This document shows positions 8,231 through 16,814 of a stretch of DNA of 64,000 nt, piece by piece. Position 1 is the stretch's first letter. Each line of letters starts with the position of its first letter. Under the pieces are notes generated by a model. The model did not search any database. It worked only from the letters and a program-made list of their open reading frames with translations, and was not told the origin of the DNA. A program made the translations under genes and the position numbers. Source of the stretch: Betaproteobacteria bacterium (GTDB lineage: Bacteria; Bdellovibrionota_B; Oligoflexia; Silvanigrellales; Silvanigrellaceae); assembly GCA_016868315.1 (NCBI GenBank), contig VGHE01000006.1:128797-192796 (forward strand). The letters are read 5' to 3'.

Positions 8231-8904
8231 AGAAGCGCGTGCGCAATTGGATTCGACCCCAGGTTCAGCTCTGTTTGGCACTGGCCACAATTATACTCCC
8301 AGCGTTGAGCTGCTCGCCTGTGGAAGGGGATGCGGGGCGGTGCAAGAAATTAACCGACCCTAAATACGTTGCTTCGATTTCAGACAGTGACGGCAAGCCC
8401 TGGAAGATTGAACTCATTCCAGAGGCAGCCGATCTCACATGTGACTATTCTCCAAGCCCAACGGAACCCACCAAAACCCGGCCTTCTGGAGAAATTGTGT
8501 TTTCAGCTCGCATCCTCGATAGCCAGGGTCAAACCAAACCCGGGCTGCGCGTGAGTGGGGACTTCTCCGGCGCAAGCACCAGCGATATCGACACACAGGC
8601 CGGTTTTTATCCGAACCCAAATAAGATTAAGGATGGCGACACGGATGACCTCAAGACGGATAAAGAAAGAAGAAAAGACAGGGTCGACGACGTGGCAACA
8701 GACGGCTGCGGGGTGGCGGTGTTTTATGTTAAATGGGTTTGCCCAGATCCCAAAAAGAGCATTGGTGGTTCCTTCTATGTGAAGAGCGGCCCACTGTTCA
8801 GCAAGCCTGTGAAGGTCACACTGGAAAACAGTGTCCAGCCGGATGTTGTCGCGGCAACTCCTGCTGCTGGGGCAGGTGGGGCAGGTGGGGCAGGTGGACC
8901 CTAA
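8227..8904 (+). CDS. Putative lipoprotein with Ig-like domain, coupled to pilQ
   Basis: A 225-residue exported protein. Signal peptide and lipobox (LPALSC, Cys near 29) indicate outer-membrane anchoring. The GTG start overlaps the pilQ stop (GTGA) and follows GGAGG, so it is translationally coupled. The middle part resembles a bacterial Ig-like (Big) sandwich (SGEIVFSARILDSQGQ, then DGCGVAVFYVKWVC, then KPVKVTLENS). Paired cysteines at about 154 and 166 could form a disulfide. The end is a run of Ala-Gly-Gly repeats. Family not recognised. By position it may be a pilotin or secretin-associated factor, which is inference. Confidence 0.8.
   Translation: MKKRVRNWIRPQVQLCLALATIILPALSCSPVEGDAGRCKKLTDPKYVASISDSDGKPWKIELIPEAADLTCDYSPSPTEPTKTRPSGEIVFSARILDSQGQTKPGLRVSGDFSGASTSDIDTQAGFYPNPNKIKDGDTDDLKTDKERRKDRVDDVATDGCGVAVFYVKWVCPDPKKSIGGSFYVKSGPLFSKPVKVTLENSVQPDVVAATPAAGAGGAGGAGGP
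8869..8895 (+). repeat. Three exact 9-bp repeats at the end of the lipoprotein gene
   Basis: GGGGCAGGT occurs three times head to tail, in frame, encoding repeated Gly-Ala-Gly units just before the stop. Exact short repeats of this sort can change copy number by slippage without breaking the frame. Confidence 0.9.
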
Positions 8905-9094
8905 CTCAAGTCGTGAAGCCTAAGATTGAAACAGGCAGACCGCGAGTTCCGAGCCGCACGAATCTCAAACACTCAGGCGCATTGGCCAAAAATCCAACCC
9001 CAGCCGCCAGACCAGCTTCTTGAATGCAAAGTGGTCTGCTAAACTGCACCGTATCCTGGCGTCACAACAGGCGAAGGTTTGGAAAGCGGGCAAC

Positions 9095-10399
9095 ATGGCA
9101 CTGAATTTCAAAAATCTTTGGGCACAGCTCAGCGGCCTGACTCCTCAGGAAAAAGAGCTCATTGCGCAATTCGAGAAGGAACCCAAAGCAACGAATTGCG
9201 TTGCTTCATCCGATATTCTCCGTAAGCGCGGCTATCTCGACGAATCAATAGTTCTACTCGAAGACACCGTTAGACGCTTCCCAAGCTACATGGCAGCGCG
9301 TGTGGCACTCGGACGTGACTATTACACACGAGGTCTTTTTAACGAGTCGCAACGCGAAATTGAATTGGCTCTCTCCCAAACAGTCGAAAATCTGATGGCA
9401 CAGAGACTTCAACTCAAACTCTCACTGCTCAATAATGAGATCCCAAAAATCAAGCAGGCCGTAGAGGTTTTGCGCGCACTCACACCCATGGATGATTTCA
9501 CCCGTGCGGCAAAAGAATATGTGGATTTGGGTGACTTTGGCTCGGCACGCAACATGGTGCTCGCAGAGTTGCGCAGGCTTGGAGTCGCACCTCCCGAAGG
9601 CTTGAACAATTCTCTAAGCGAGTCAACGCTCATTGTTCCCGACCCCTCACAAGCTTCTGCAAAGCTCGGTCAAGCAAACTCTTCAACAGCGCAAACGCAC
9701 GCCACCCCGGGCTCCTCTGCTCCGGAATGGCAAATCCCCGGAGCACCACAAGCAGCCGCAGAATCTTCAACAGGCCAGCAACAAAAGAAAAGCACTGACC
9801 CAGACGCACACTGGAATTTTGCAAGCAGAGGAATCAGCATTCAACCTCCTTTGCTCGACAACTCAGGTATTTTCTCTGACCTACCACCCTGGGTGAACGA
9901 ACAACTTCTGCCGGCGGCATTCACACCAGGAACGAGTCTGGGGCACGTCCGCGGTGATCTGGATCGTTACCTTCATCTGCGCGCCTTTAAGCTTATCACT
10001 TCGCCAGAGGCTTTCTCGCGCAAACGTGCTTTGCAACAAGCCTACAGCCTCGAGAGCACAACACTTGCAGACATCTACGCAAGTCAGGGGCACTATGAAC
10101 GGGCGATTGCAATCTACGAACGCCTCCTCAAAGACAACCCAGCTCAGATTTCTGTTCAGCAAAAACTCGTCGCCCTGCAGGATGAAGCGCGCAAGGCTTC
10201 GGCCGAACGCTTTGGTTCTAGCACGGCTGCCAGCAAGCCCGTTAATGCTGCACAGGCCGCAGCTCAAACAGAACGCGAAAGAAAACTCAAATTCCTTGAA
10301 GCTCTGCTGAAAAAAATGGAAGACAGGGTCACGAGCCACGCACCACAAACTTCAAGTCCCGAGTGGCCTGAATCGAACCCTGGAGAGTTTCACAAATGA
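9095..10399 (+). CDS. TPR-containing protein of unknown function
   Basis: 434 residues from the ATG at 9095, which follows GGAAAG by 8 bases. A longer TTG-started frame from 9020 has no binding site. There is no signal peptide, so it is probably cytoplasmic. N-terminal TPR-like helices (about 35-160, including ALGRDYYTRGLFNESQREI) are followed by a Ser/Gln/Ala-rich linker (about 185-255). A C-terminal TPR contains YASQGHYERAIAIYERLL (about 330-350), followed by a short coiled-coil. Its stop overlaps aroQ by 4 bases, so it leads the aroQ-manA-mglA operon. A scaffold for the MglA GTPase or the pilus is possible but unproven. Confidence 0.8.
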   Translation: MALNFKNLWAQLSGLTPQEKELIAQFEKEPKATNCVASSDILRKRGYLDESIVLLEDTVRRFPSYMAARVALGRDYYTRGLFNESQREIELALSQTVENLMAQRLQLKLSLLNNEIPKIKQAVEVLRALTPMDDFTRAAKEYVDLGDFGSARNMVLAELRRLGVAPPEGLNNSLSESTLIVPDPSQASAKLGQANSSTAQTHATPGSSAPEWQIPGAPQAAAESSTGQQQKKSTDPDAHWNFASRGISIQPPLLDNSGIFSDLPPWVNEQLLPAAFTPGTSLGHVRGDLDRYLHLRAFKLITSPEAFSRKRALQQAYSLESTTLADIYASQGHYERAIAIYERLLKDNPAQISVQQKLVALQDEARKASAERFGSSTAASKPVNAAQAAAQTERERKLKFLEALLKKMEDRVTSHAPQTSSPEWPESNPGEFHK

Positions 10400-10878
10400 T
10401 CAAAATCCTGCTCATTCATGGACCAAATTTGGGTTTACTCGGTCGCCGCGAACCTCAAATCTACGGCACAGAAACCCAGGAAGACCTGCTCGAACGAGTC
10501 AAACGTGAGTGTCCTTCCAACTACGAGGTCGAATTGGTTCAATCGAACCACGAGGGAAACATCCTCGATGTCCTGAACGTCATCGTCCGTGACCACAATG
10601 CCGGCAGTACGGTGGTGGGTGGAATTCTTATCAACCCAGGAGCCTGGACACACACAAGCTTGGCTCTGCGTGATGCACTCGCAATGGTGCGAGATACGGG
10701 AATTCCGGTCATCGAAGTGCATCTCAGCAACACTGCCGCACGCGAAGAATTTCGGCACGTCTCGATGGTTGCACCCGTGGTCACAGGCGGTGTTGTCGGT
10801 CTGGGAGCTGCAGGATATACAGCAGCAGCGCGGGCGCTTGTTGAGCTTGTTCAAAAAAAATCAAAAACCAGAGCTTAA
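10396..10878 (+). CDS. aroQ: 3-dehydroquinate dehydratase, type II
   Basis: AroQ converts 3-dehydroquinate to 3-dehydroshikimate in the shikimate pathway. The family pattern is complete: HGPNLGLLGRREPQIYG with the catalytic Tyr, QSNHEGNILD, INPGAWTHTSLALRDAL with the catalytic His, and IEVHLSNTAAREEFRHVS. The expected 160-residue length for the dodecameric enzyme is met. The gene overlaps the TPR gene's stop and lies 2 bases before manA. AroQ is a housekeeping enzyme, so its place beside a polarity GTPase looks like operon reuse rather than a pathway link. Confidence 0.97.
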   Translation: MIKILLIHGPNLGLLGRREPQIYGTETQEDLLERVKRECPSNYEVELVQSNHEGNILDVLNVIVRDHNAGSTVVGGILINPGAWTHTSLALRDALAMVRDTGIPVIEVHLSNTAAREEFRHVSMVAPVVTGGVVGLGAAGYTAAARALVELVQKKSKTRA

Positions 10879-10880
10879 GT

Positions 10881-11978
10881 ATGCCATCAGAGTTCCTGAA
10901 ATTTGATCCTTATAACTTTGTACCGCTCAGCCGCACTCCGTGGGGTGGCGAGCTGATTGTCAAAACCAAAAAACAAATCCTGCGTGGCCCCGAGAGCGGT
11001 TGGCCTGAGCGCATTGGTGAAAGCTGGGAGATCTCAACCGATGCAGCTTTTCCATCGCGTGTGCGCAACCTAAAAGATGTTCAAGGCAAAGCCCCCCTGT
11101 TCACTGAGGTTCTGAATGAATCTGCTGAACACTTTCTCGGCCGCACTCTCTCGAGAAAATACGGTGCGCATTGCCCACTTCTATTAAAGTGGTTGAGCGC
11201 GAGCGATCCGCTCTCTGTTCAGGTTCATCCGCAACACACACACCCCGCTCTCAAACCCGATGAATGTGGAAAACCTGAAAGCTGGCTTGTGCTCTCAACA
11301 CAGCCTGGCGGACACGTCTTTTTAGGATTCAAAGAAAAAATCAGCGAAAGCGATATTATTGAGGCACTCAAAAGCGACAGAGCCGCTGAAGTGATGCACG
11401 TTTTTGAACCCCGCGCGGGCGATTATATCGCCATTCCACCAGGCTGCGTGCACGCCACGGGGCCTGGCGTTCTTATTGCTGAACCGCAATATGTGCTGCC
11501 CGGACGCTCGGGAAAAACCTGGCGCCTCTCAGATTGGGGACGCCGCTACAACGAAAAAGGCGAGCGCGATCCAAACGGTAAACCGCGCGAGCTGCATGTT
11601 GATGCTGCGCTGAGTGCAATCAATTGGAATCTTCCGCGCGGCAAATCCGTGGAAACACTCCTTGTGCGTTCACTCAAACACAAAGAGCACCTTCCCGCCG
11701 ACGACTACAACCCCTTTCCGGTTCAGTATTTTGCGCAAGCTGGTTTGTATTCGTACAAACCTCTTGTTGCGGGACAATTCTCTCTGGTGACCTGCTGGCA
11801 GGGTCAACTACAGCTCATTTCTCGGAGCAAAGAGAGTTTGGTTTTGAATGCCGGAGAAAGCGGTTTGATTTCTGCGGCAGCAGGAGAAATCGAAATAGCA
11901 CTCGCACGAACCGAAGCTGGACTTGAGCCAGGTGCTGCATTTTTTGGATTTGTTGCTTCTGATCTTCAAGGAGTTTGA
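10881..11978 (+). CDS. manA: Mannose-6-phosphate isomerase, class I
   Basis: A zinc enzyme that interconverts fructose-6-phosphate and mannose-6-phosphate, supplying mannose for glycans. Metal-site blocks are present: LSVQVHPQH (Gln and His ligands), GKPESW (Glu) and IPPGCVHA (His), followed by the sugar-phosphate region around PGRSGKTWRLSDWGRR. At 365 residues it belongs to the shorter Bacillus/Bacteroides-like branch of class I. It sits 2 bases after aroQ and 2 bases before mglA. Its product could feed the surface glycosylation suggested by the glycosyltransferase at 54-56 kb. Confidence 0.92.
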   Translation: MPSEFLKFDPYNFVPLSRTPWGGELIVKTKKQILRGPESGWPERIGESWEISTDAAFPSRVRNLKDVQGKAPLFTEVLNESAEHFLGRTLSRKYGAHCPLLLKWLSASDPLSVQVHPQHTHPALKPDECGKPESWLVLSTQPGGHVFLGFKEKISESDIIEALKSDRAAEVMHVFEPRAGDYIAIPPGCVHATGPGVLIAEPQYVLPGRSGKTWRLSDWGRRYNEKGERDPNGKPRELHVDAALSAINWNLPRGKSVETLLVRSLKHKEHLPADDYNPFPVQYFAQAGLYSYKPLVAGQFSLVTCWQGQLQLISRSKESLVLNAGESGLISAAAGEIEIALARTEAGLEPGAAFFGFVASDLQGV

Positions 11979-11980
11979 AG

Positions 11981-12586
11981 GTGGCTATTATCAATGAAGA
12001 GACCAATGAAATCCACTTGAAGATTCTTCTGGTAGGGGCGCAAGGATGTGGGAAGACCACCAATCTGCAGAGCCTTTACAAGCAAACAGCGGGCGACCTT
12101 GCAACGCGGCTTTTCGACCTGCACGGCATGTCGGCGCGCAATGCCTTTTTTGATTTTTTGCCACTAACACTTGGAAAACATCAGAATCACGATGTCCGCG
12201 CGCACCTCTACACACTTCCCCATCACACTATGCTCCCCTCTATGAACCAAGCTCTACTCGCTGGTGCAGATGGCGCAATTTTGGTCGTCGATAGCCGCCT
12301 CGCCAAACTTCCTCAGAGTGAAGAGCAATTTGTCCGGATGAAAGATTTGGTGCGCCTGGCGCATAAAAATATTCACGACTTTCCAGTCGTGATCCAATTC
12401 AATCACCGCGACGACCCGCAGGCCGTGCCGATGGAAGCACTTCGTCTTGCATTCCACCTCGAAAATTCACCCACAGTTGAATCTGTCGCGGTGCAAGACA
12501 TCGGAACAGTGGAATGTCTAGACGCGTTGGCAGACATGATACTTAACCAGATGGAAGTGCCTGCTCCACTCGATGCGCCTGTCTGA
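11981..12586 (+). CDS. MglA-family small GTPase with altered catalytic residues
   Basis: MglA is a Ras-like switch that sets cell polarity and type IV pilus or gliding motility. The GTG at 11981 is chosen because AAGGAG lies 7 bases upstream and because the reading then begins like MglA. The P-loop is GAQGCGKTTN (19-28). FFDFLPLTLG (56-65) with the intrinsic arginine (R53) and the LYTLPHH switch (76-82) follow, and the base motif is NHRD instead of NKRD. From memory of Myxococcus MglA, positions 21, 81 and 82 are G, G and Q. Here they are Q, H and H, so GTP hydrolysis is probably lost or changed. No mglB is adjacent. 201 residues. Confidence 0.88.
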   Translation: MAIINEETNEIHLKILLVGAQGCGKTTNLQSLYKQTAGDLATRLFDLHGMSARNAFFDFLPLTLGKHQNHDVRAHLYTLPHHTMLPSMNQALLAGADGAILVVDSRLAKLPQSEEQFVRMKDLVRLAHKNIHDFPVVIQFNHRDDPQAVPMEALRLAFHLENSPTVESVAVQDIGTVECLDALADMILNQMEVPAPLDAPV

Positions 12587-12601
12587 AAGAATTCATTTCT
12601 G

Positions 12602-13855
12602 TTACGGGTGAAGCAACGAAGAAACATGCACCGCCCAGGAGTCGCCGCGAAGTTTCTCGGCTGGAGAAAGGCGCAGATGGGTGACGGTACGCTCGAGAAA
12701 TCCCGATGCAAGCGCGCGACAAATGCGGGCATCCTGCCACAGACTCTCGAGAACCTGATTCGGATACACAGCGTTGAGCCAAGCCAAGGGAAGACCTGAC
12801 TGCGTGCGCAGCAATGTGAGAATCATTTCCTGAAGAGCATCTGAACGCGTGCGTTGCTCTTGAGCCCAAACAATTTCAAAGAGCCTTTCAGAATCTTCAC
12901 GAAACGACAACGCATCGTCGCCGGCCTGGCTCCGTGGCTGCAATTGCCCCACTTGATAACGTCGGCCCAAGGGATGTTCGGGAGTGGGAGGCAAAAGACC
13001 ATGAGCGCCCGTTCCGAGTCCGAGGTAAGGGAGTCCATACCAGTACAAACGATTGTGCCTCGAGGCGGTTCTCGAGAAATTGCTCGTTTCGTGCTGCGCA
13101 AGTCCTAAACGCGCACAGGTCTGTGAAATGTACTCGTACTCTGCCACCACGGCCTCATCACTTGCATTTTCTTCGGCGCGGAAGGCCGTGCTCTCCTCGA
13201 TGGTCAATAAATAGCAGGACACCCCACTGGCACCGCTCTGAACCAGTTTTTCGATTTCGGAAACGATGTTTCTTTGCTGCTGCAGTGGCCTGATTCCAAA
13301 AATCAAATCCACCTGAATATTCTCAATGCCTGCGGCTCGTGCCGAGAGAATATTTTGCACAACCTGCTCGGGTGAGTGCTTGCGCCCCAGGTAATTCAAC
13401 ACAAGCGGATTCAACCCCTGTGCTCCCAGAGTGATGCGATCTACGCCAAGCTCGAACATCTCTTTGAAATGCTTTTCGACATTCGAGAATGGATTACTCT
13501 CGACAGTAAACTCTTCAATTTCGAAGCGTGCACGAATTTTTTCGACCAGAGGCTTGTACCGCGCCGCAGGAAAAAGACTGGGCGTTCCACCTCCGAAATA
13601 CAAAGTCGCAACCCGTATGTGCTCTGGTACAGAGGCAAGCAACAGATCGAGCTGTGCCGGCAAAGCAGCAAAGAACGCGTCGACATCGGCCTTTGTGAAG
13701 CGTGCTGTTTTAACGAAATCACAATACGGACAGATGTGCGGACAAAAAGGAACATGAACATAAATTCCAAGCCTCGCTCGGGCTGCAAAATCGGCAGCCA
13801 GACCCGAGGCCTGAAAAAAATGCTCCTTCATCAGCTCCTGGCTTGGGATAATCAC
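12602..13855 (-). CDS. hemW: HemW-like radical SAM protein
   Basis: HemW is a radical SAM haem chaperone, often mis-annotated as oxygen-independent coproporphyrinogen oxidase. The N-terminal YVHVPFCPHICPYCDF block carries the CxxxCxxC 4Fe-4S motif. YFGGGTPSL and VESNP follow, then LGLGTGAHG in the C-terminal part. At 417 residues it is slightly longer than usual, with an N-terminal extension. The GTG at 13855 starts 9 bases after the upstream tldE stop. An ATG at 13831 is an alternative with AGGAG too close. Third gene of tldD-tldE-hemW, it converges with mglA. Confidence 0.92.
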   Translation of the reverse strand: MIIPSQELMKEHFFQASGLAADFAARARLGIYVHVPFCPHICPYCDFVKTARFTKADVDAFFAALPAQLDLLLASVPEHIRVATLYFGGGTPSLFPAARYKPLVEKIRARFEIEEFTVESNPFSNVEKHFKEMFELGVDRITLGAQGLNPLVLNYLGRKHSPEQVVQNILSARAAGIENIQVDLIFGIRPLQQQRNIVSEIEKLVQSGASGVSCYLLTIEESTAFRAEENASDEAVVAEYEYISQTCARLGLAQHETSNFSRTASRHNRLYWYGLPYLGLGTGAHGLLPPTPEHPLGRRYQVGQLQPRSQAGDDALSFREDSERLFEIVWAQEQRTRSDALQEMILTLLRTQSGLPLAWLNAVYPNQVLESLWQDARICRALASGFLERTVTHLRLSPAEKLRGDSWAVHVSSLLHP

Positions 13856-13864
13856 ACCAAAGGC

Positions 13865-15208
13865 TCAGCCTTCACATGTAATGGAAAGCGACGACACAGC
13901 CACAGGAGGACAAACACCTGCCGATGTGCGTTCTTGCTTTTTATCAATAGCAACAATCGATTTGAGCAGAGTCAGGATGTCGCCTGCAACCGTCACGCCT
14001 TCAAGGCTGGATTTCTTTCCATTTTCGATGCGGAAGCCTTTGAATGGCAGCGAGAAGGAGCCCTGCAGCGCATTGACACCGGCATGCAGAGCCTCAACGT
14101 CATCAACCCAAATACAATTCTCTGCAATGCTTCCAAGGCCATTGCCTGCAGCGACGTTGTAGAACCAAGAACCAACAGTCATTTTCGCACCCACGCGCGC
14201 ATGACCGGTGGATTGTGTGCCAAAGCTTCTGGCAGTGACCGAATGATGCCATAGCCCTTTGAGAACTCCTTTTTCGACCAGCGCTGTTTTGCGCACGGCG
14301 GTTCCTTCACCATCAAATAGCGCGGGAGCAACGCTCCATTCGTGAAACGGATCATCTGAGAGACTCAGGAGTTCGCTTGCCATCGTCTGCCCGAGCGATT
14401 CACGTGTGTGCAGTGATTGCTTATCGAGAATATTCTGCGCACTGAACAGATTTCCAAATGCACCAAGCAAATCTAAGAACGCTTGGCCAGAGAAAATCAC
14501 AGGATACTGCCCCGAGGGGATCTTGATGGGATGCAGATGTGCCACCAGAGTTTCGCCGGCCACCTGAACAACATCGTCCATCTTCAGTTTCTCAAAAGCA
14601 TCTTCTTCGCCCCAGTGACCAGCTGCACGTGAACTCTTCCCTTGTGCTTGCCCAACGGCATAAAGGTAAGTGGACACAACACTGCTGGCCTGTGTGCGCA
14701 TCAACCCACGCGTGTTGGCATAGAAGCGCTCCACCGCGCGTTGAGTGAGTGCATTGTAGGGCACCCCCTGAATATCTGGATGAAACTTTTTGAGCTGCTC
14801 AACAGCTGTTTTTAATTTCTCAGCCATCTTTTCAATAGACGCAGGCTGTGCCGTTGCACCCGAGCGAGCTGATGCGGAGGAATTTACGTCGCCTGCATCT
14901 GCAGCCAGTGGCAAGCGCGGAAGATCTTCAGACGGACCAAGTGGTGCTGCCTCGAGTGCAACATCTACTGCTGCGAGCAGCTCATTAAAATCAAGCGACG
15001 TGAGCTGAACAACTCCTATGCGTTTGTCAGAGTTCCAGACCCTCAAAGTCACGCCCGTGCGCTGTGATGCACTTTGATCGAGAGTGTTTGACTCCTTCAC
15101 CTTAACCGTTTGATCGGCAACGCTGCTTCCCGAGAGATCAAGCTCAATGCCGGGGCGCGCGCTTTGAATTTTTGACAGAAGAGTTTTGATTTCATCCGTA
15201 TGCAACAT
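13865..15208 (-). CDS. pmbA: TldE/PmbA-family metalloprotease subunit
   Basis: The TldD-TldE pair degrades unfolded peptides and matures modified peptides such as microcin B17. The TldE subunit lacks the zinc site. This 447-residue protein has the family's N-terminal domain (VTLRVWNSDKRIGVVQL), a DDPFHEWSVAPALFDGEGT block and a C-terminal GDILTLLKSIVAIDKK. No HExxxH is present, as expected for the E subunit. The ATG immediately follows the tldD stop (TAAATG) with GGAGG 10 bases upstream, so the two subunits are translated together. Confidence 0.9.
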   Translation of the reverse strand: MLHTDEIKTLLSKIQSARPGIELDLSGSSVADQTVKVKESNTLDQSASQRTGVTLRVWNSDKRIGVVQLTSLDFNELLAAVDVALEAAPLGPSEDLPRLPLAADAGDVNSSASARSGATAQPASIEKMAEKLKTAVEQLKKFHPDIQGVPYNALTQRAVERFYANTRGLMRTQASSVVSTYLYAVGQAQGKSSRAAGHWGEEDAFEKLKMDDVVQVAGETLVAHLHPIKIPSGQYPVIFSGQAFLDLLGAFGNLFSAQNILDKQSLHTRESLGQTMASELLSLSDDPFHEWSVAPALFDGEGTAVRKTALVEKGVLKGLWHHSVTARSFGTQSTGHARVGAKMTVGSWFYNVAAGNGLGSIAENCIWVDDVEALHAGVNALQGSFSLPFKGFRIENGKKSSLEGVTVAGDILTLLKSIVAIDKKQERTSAGVCPPVAVSSLSITCEG

Positions 15209-16684
15209 TTAAGCACGTCCTCCGACAGTGATGTTGTCGACCTTAAGATGTGGCTGCCCAACGGTCGTGTAGATTGTGCCACTGACGGAACCACAAAAAC
15301 CCGGAGCCAACTCGATATCATTGGCGCAGGCGGAAATCTTTTTCATAATATCCACAGCAGTTCCAATTAAGGTTGCGCCCTTGACGGGCTTTGTGAGTTT
15401 ACCTTTTTCAATTAAGTAGGCTTCCCCAACAGCGAAGTTGAATTCGCCCGTGGCTCCCACACTTCCTCCACCCATTTTTTTGCAGTAGAGACCCGTTTCG
15501 CAGCTTGCAATGAGTTCTTCCGGAGTGAATTTTCCGGGTGCAATGAATGTATTGCGCATCCGGCTCGCTGGAGCAAACGCGAAGTTTTGCCTTCTGCCGC
15601 TTCCGGAACGGGGATGACCGAAGCGCATCGATCCTGCGCGATCAACAATAAAGTTACGCAAGATTCCATTTTCAATAAGAAGCGTGGATTGTGCGGGCAT
15701 GCCTTCGTCGTCCATATCAGTGGAACCAAAGGCACCTTCAGTCACGCCCTCATCCCAGGCCGTGAGACTTTCATGGGCAATTTGCTTTCCAAGCGAGTCA
15801 GCAAAGGGAGTCGTCTTGCGCTCGATTTGTGTTGTCTCGAGCAAATGGCCGCACGCCTCGTGAAAAATCACGCCACCAAAGCGATTGGCCATGACCAGCG
15901 GATACTGCCCTGCACTCACGTAATCGGCACGGAGCATGACTTTGGCCGACGCAGCGATTTCATCCACAATCGGGTTCAAATCGACCTCTTCGAGGAAGCG
16001 TGGCTGTCCTGTGGAGGCGCGTTGCTCGTGCAACGATGTGCGGTGTGTTCCGTCAACACAATTCACTCCCGCACGAGCTAGCTGATGCAGGCGAATATCG
16101 CGCGCAAACACACCATCCGATGCCGCTACGAGAACCTCTTGCCAGTCGCGGAAAGCCGAAGTTTGGTCGCTCTGCAAATGGGCAACGTTTTTGTTCAGCG
16201 AGGAAGACATTGCCAAGAGCCGCTCCGACAACGCGCCCACCCCCGCACAAGCAGCCAACCACTCATCCTTGCGTTTCAATACAGCAAAATCTCGCAACGG
16301 CTCAAGCTGTACGTCGCGTCCAATCGAGGAGAGCATACGGCTGCTACAACCCAGCATGCCGAGCGCCTGGTCAACCGCCCAGCGCAACCCTTCACGTGAG
16401 AGATCATTGGTGCTGACGTAGACATCTTGCGAGCCCTTGAAACAGCGCACGCCAGCTCCCAGGGAGAACGACGGAGCAACAGAGGTCACTTTGCCGTTTT
16501 CAGTGGAAACCCGCAGGGTATTTCGCTTCTCGAGGAAAATTTCTGAGAAATCGGCGCCGGAGCGACGTGCATGTCCCAGGAGCAGCGACAACAGGGGGCG
16601 CCAGGACTCCCCAAATGAGCCGTCTTGAGCGGCTCGAACGCTGGCAAAGCTGCTATCGAAATCTCGTTCCAACAATGGTCTCAT
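15209..16684 (-). CDS. tldD: TldD-family zinc metalloprotease subunit
   Basis: TldD is the catalytic half of the TldD-TldE peptidase. The zinc signature HEACGH is present in GGVIFHEACGHLLE, followed by GSTDMDDEGMPAQSTLLIENG and the C-terminal GTAVDIMKKISACAND block. I chose the ATG at 16684 (491 residues, near the usual 480), with an AGGGGAAAGG site about 8 bases upstream. The frame is open further back to 16852, but this would overlap the divergent aspS start. It heads the tldD-tldE-hemW operon and shares a 130-base promoter region with aspS. Confidence 0.93.
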   Translation of the reverse strand: MRPLLERDFDSSFASVRAAQDGSFGESWRPLLSLLLGHARRSGADFSEIFLEKRNTLRVSTENGKVTSVAPSFSLGAGVRCFKGSQDVYVSTNDLSREGLRWAVDQALGMLGCSSRMLSSIGRDVQLEPLRDFAVLKRKDEWLAACAGVGALSERLLAMSSSLNKNVAHLQSDQTSAFRDWQEVLVAASDGVFARDIRLHQLARAGVNCVDGTHRTSLHEQRASTGQPRFLEEVDLNPIVDEIAASAKVMLRADYVSAGQYPLVMANRFGGVIFHEACGHLLETTQIERKTTPFADSLGKQIAHESLTAWDEGVTEGAFGSTDMDDEGMPAQSTLLIENGILRNFIVDRAGSMRFGHPRSGSGRRQNFAFAPASRMRNTFIAPGKFTPEELIASCETGLYCKKMGGGSVGATGEFNFAVGEAYLIEKGKLTKPVKGATLIGTAVDIMKKISACANDIELAPGFCGSVSGTIYTTVGQPHLKVDNITVGGRA

Positions 16685-16814
16685 GGCAATGCCTTTCCCC
16701 TTGACGCGGTCTTCTTGTCTCGCAGGTTTGCTGTGATAGACAAAGAAGGCCATTGAGCGTGCTTGAAGCAGGAAAGATGGCGCAAACTCCGACTCAAGAC
16801 AAGGACTGCACACC

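Noticed and set aside
13376-14254. A 292-codon plus-strand open frame
   Set aside because: It is antisense to hemW and tldE, both complete and conserved, and has no binding site or recognisable motif.
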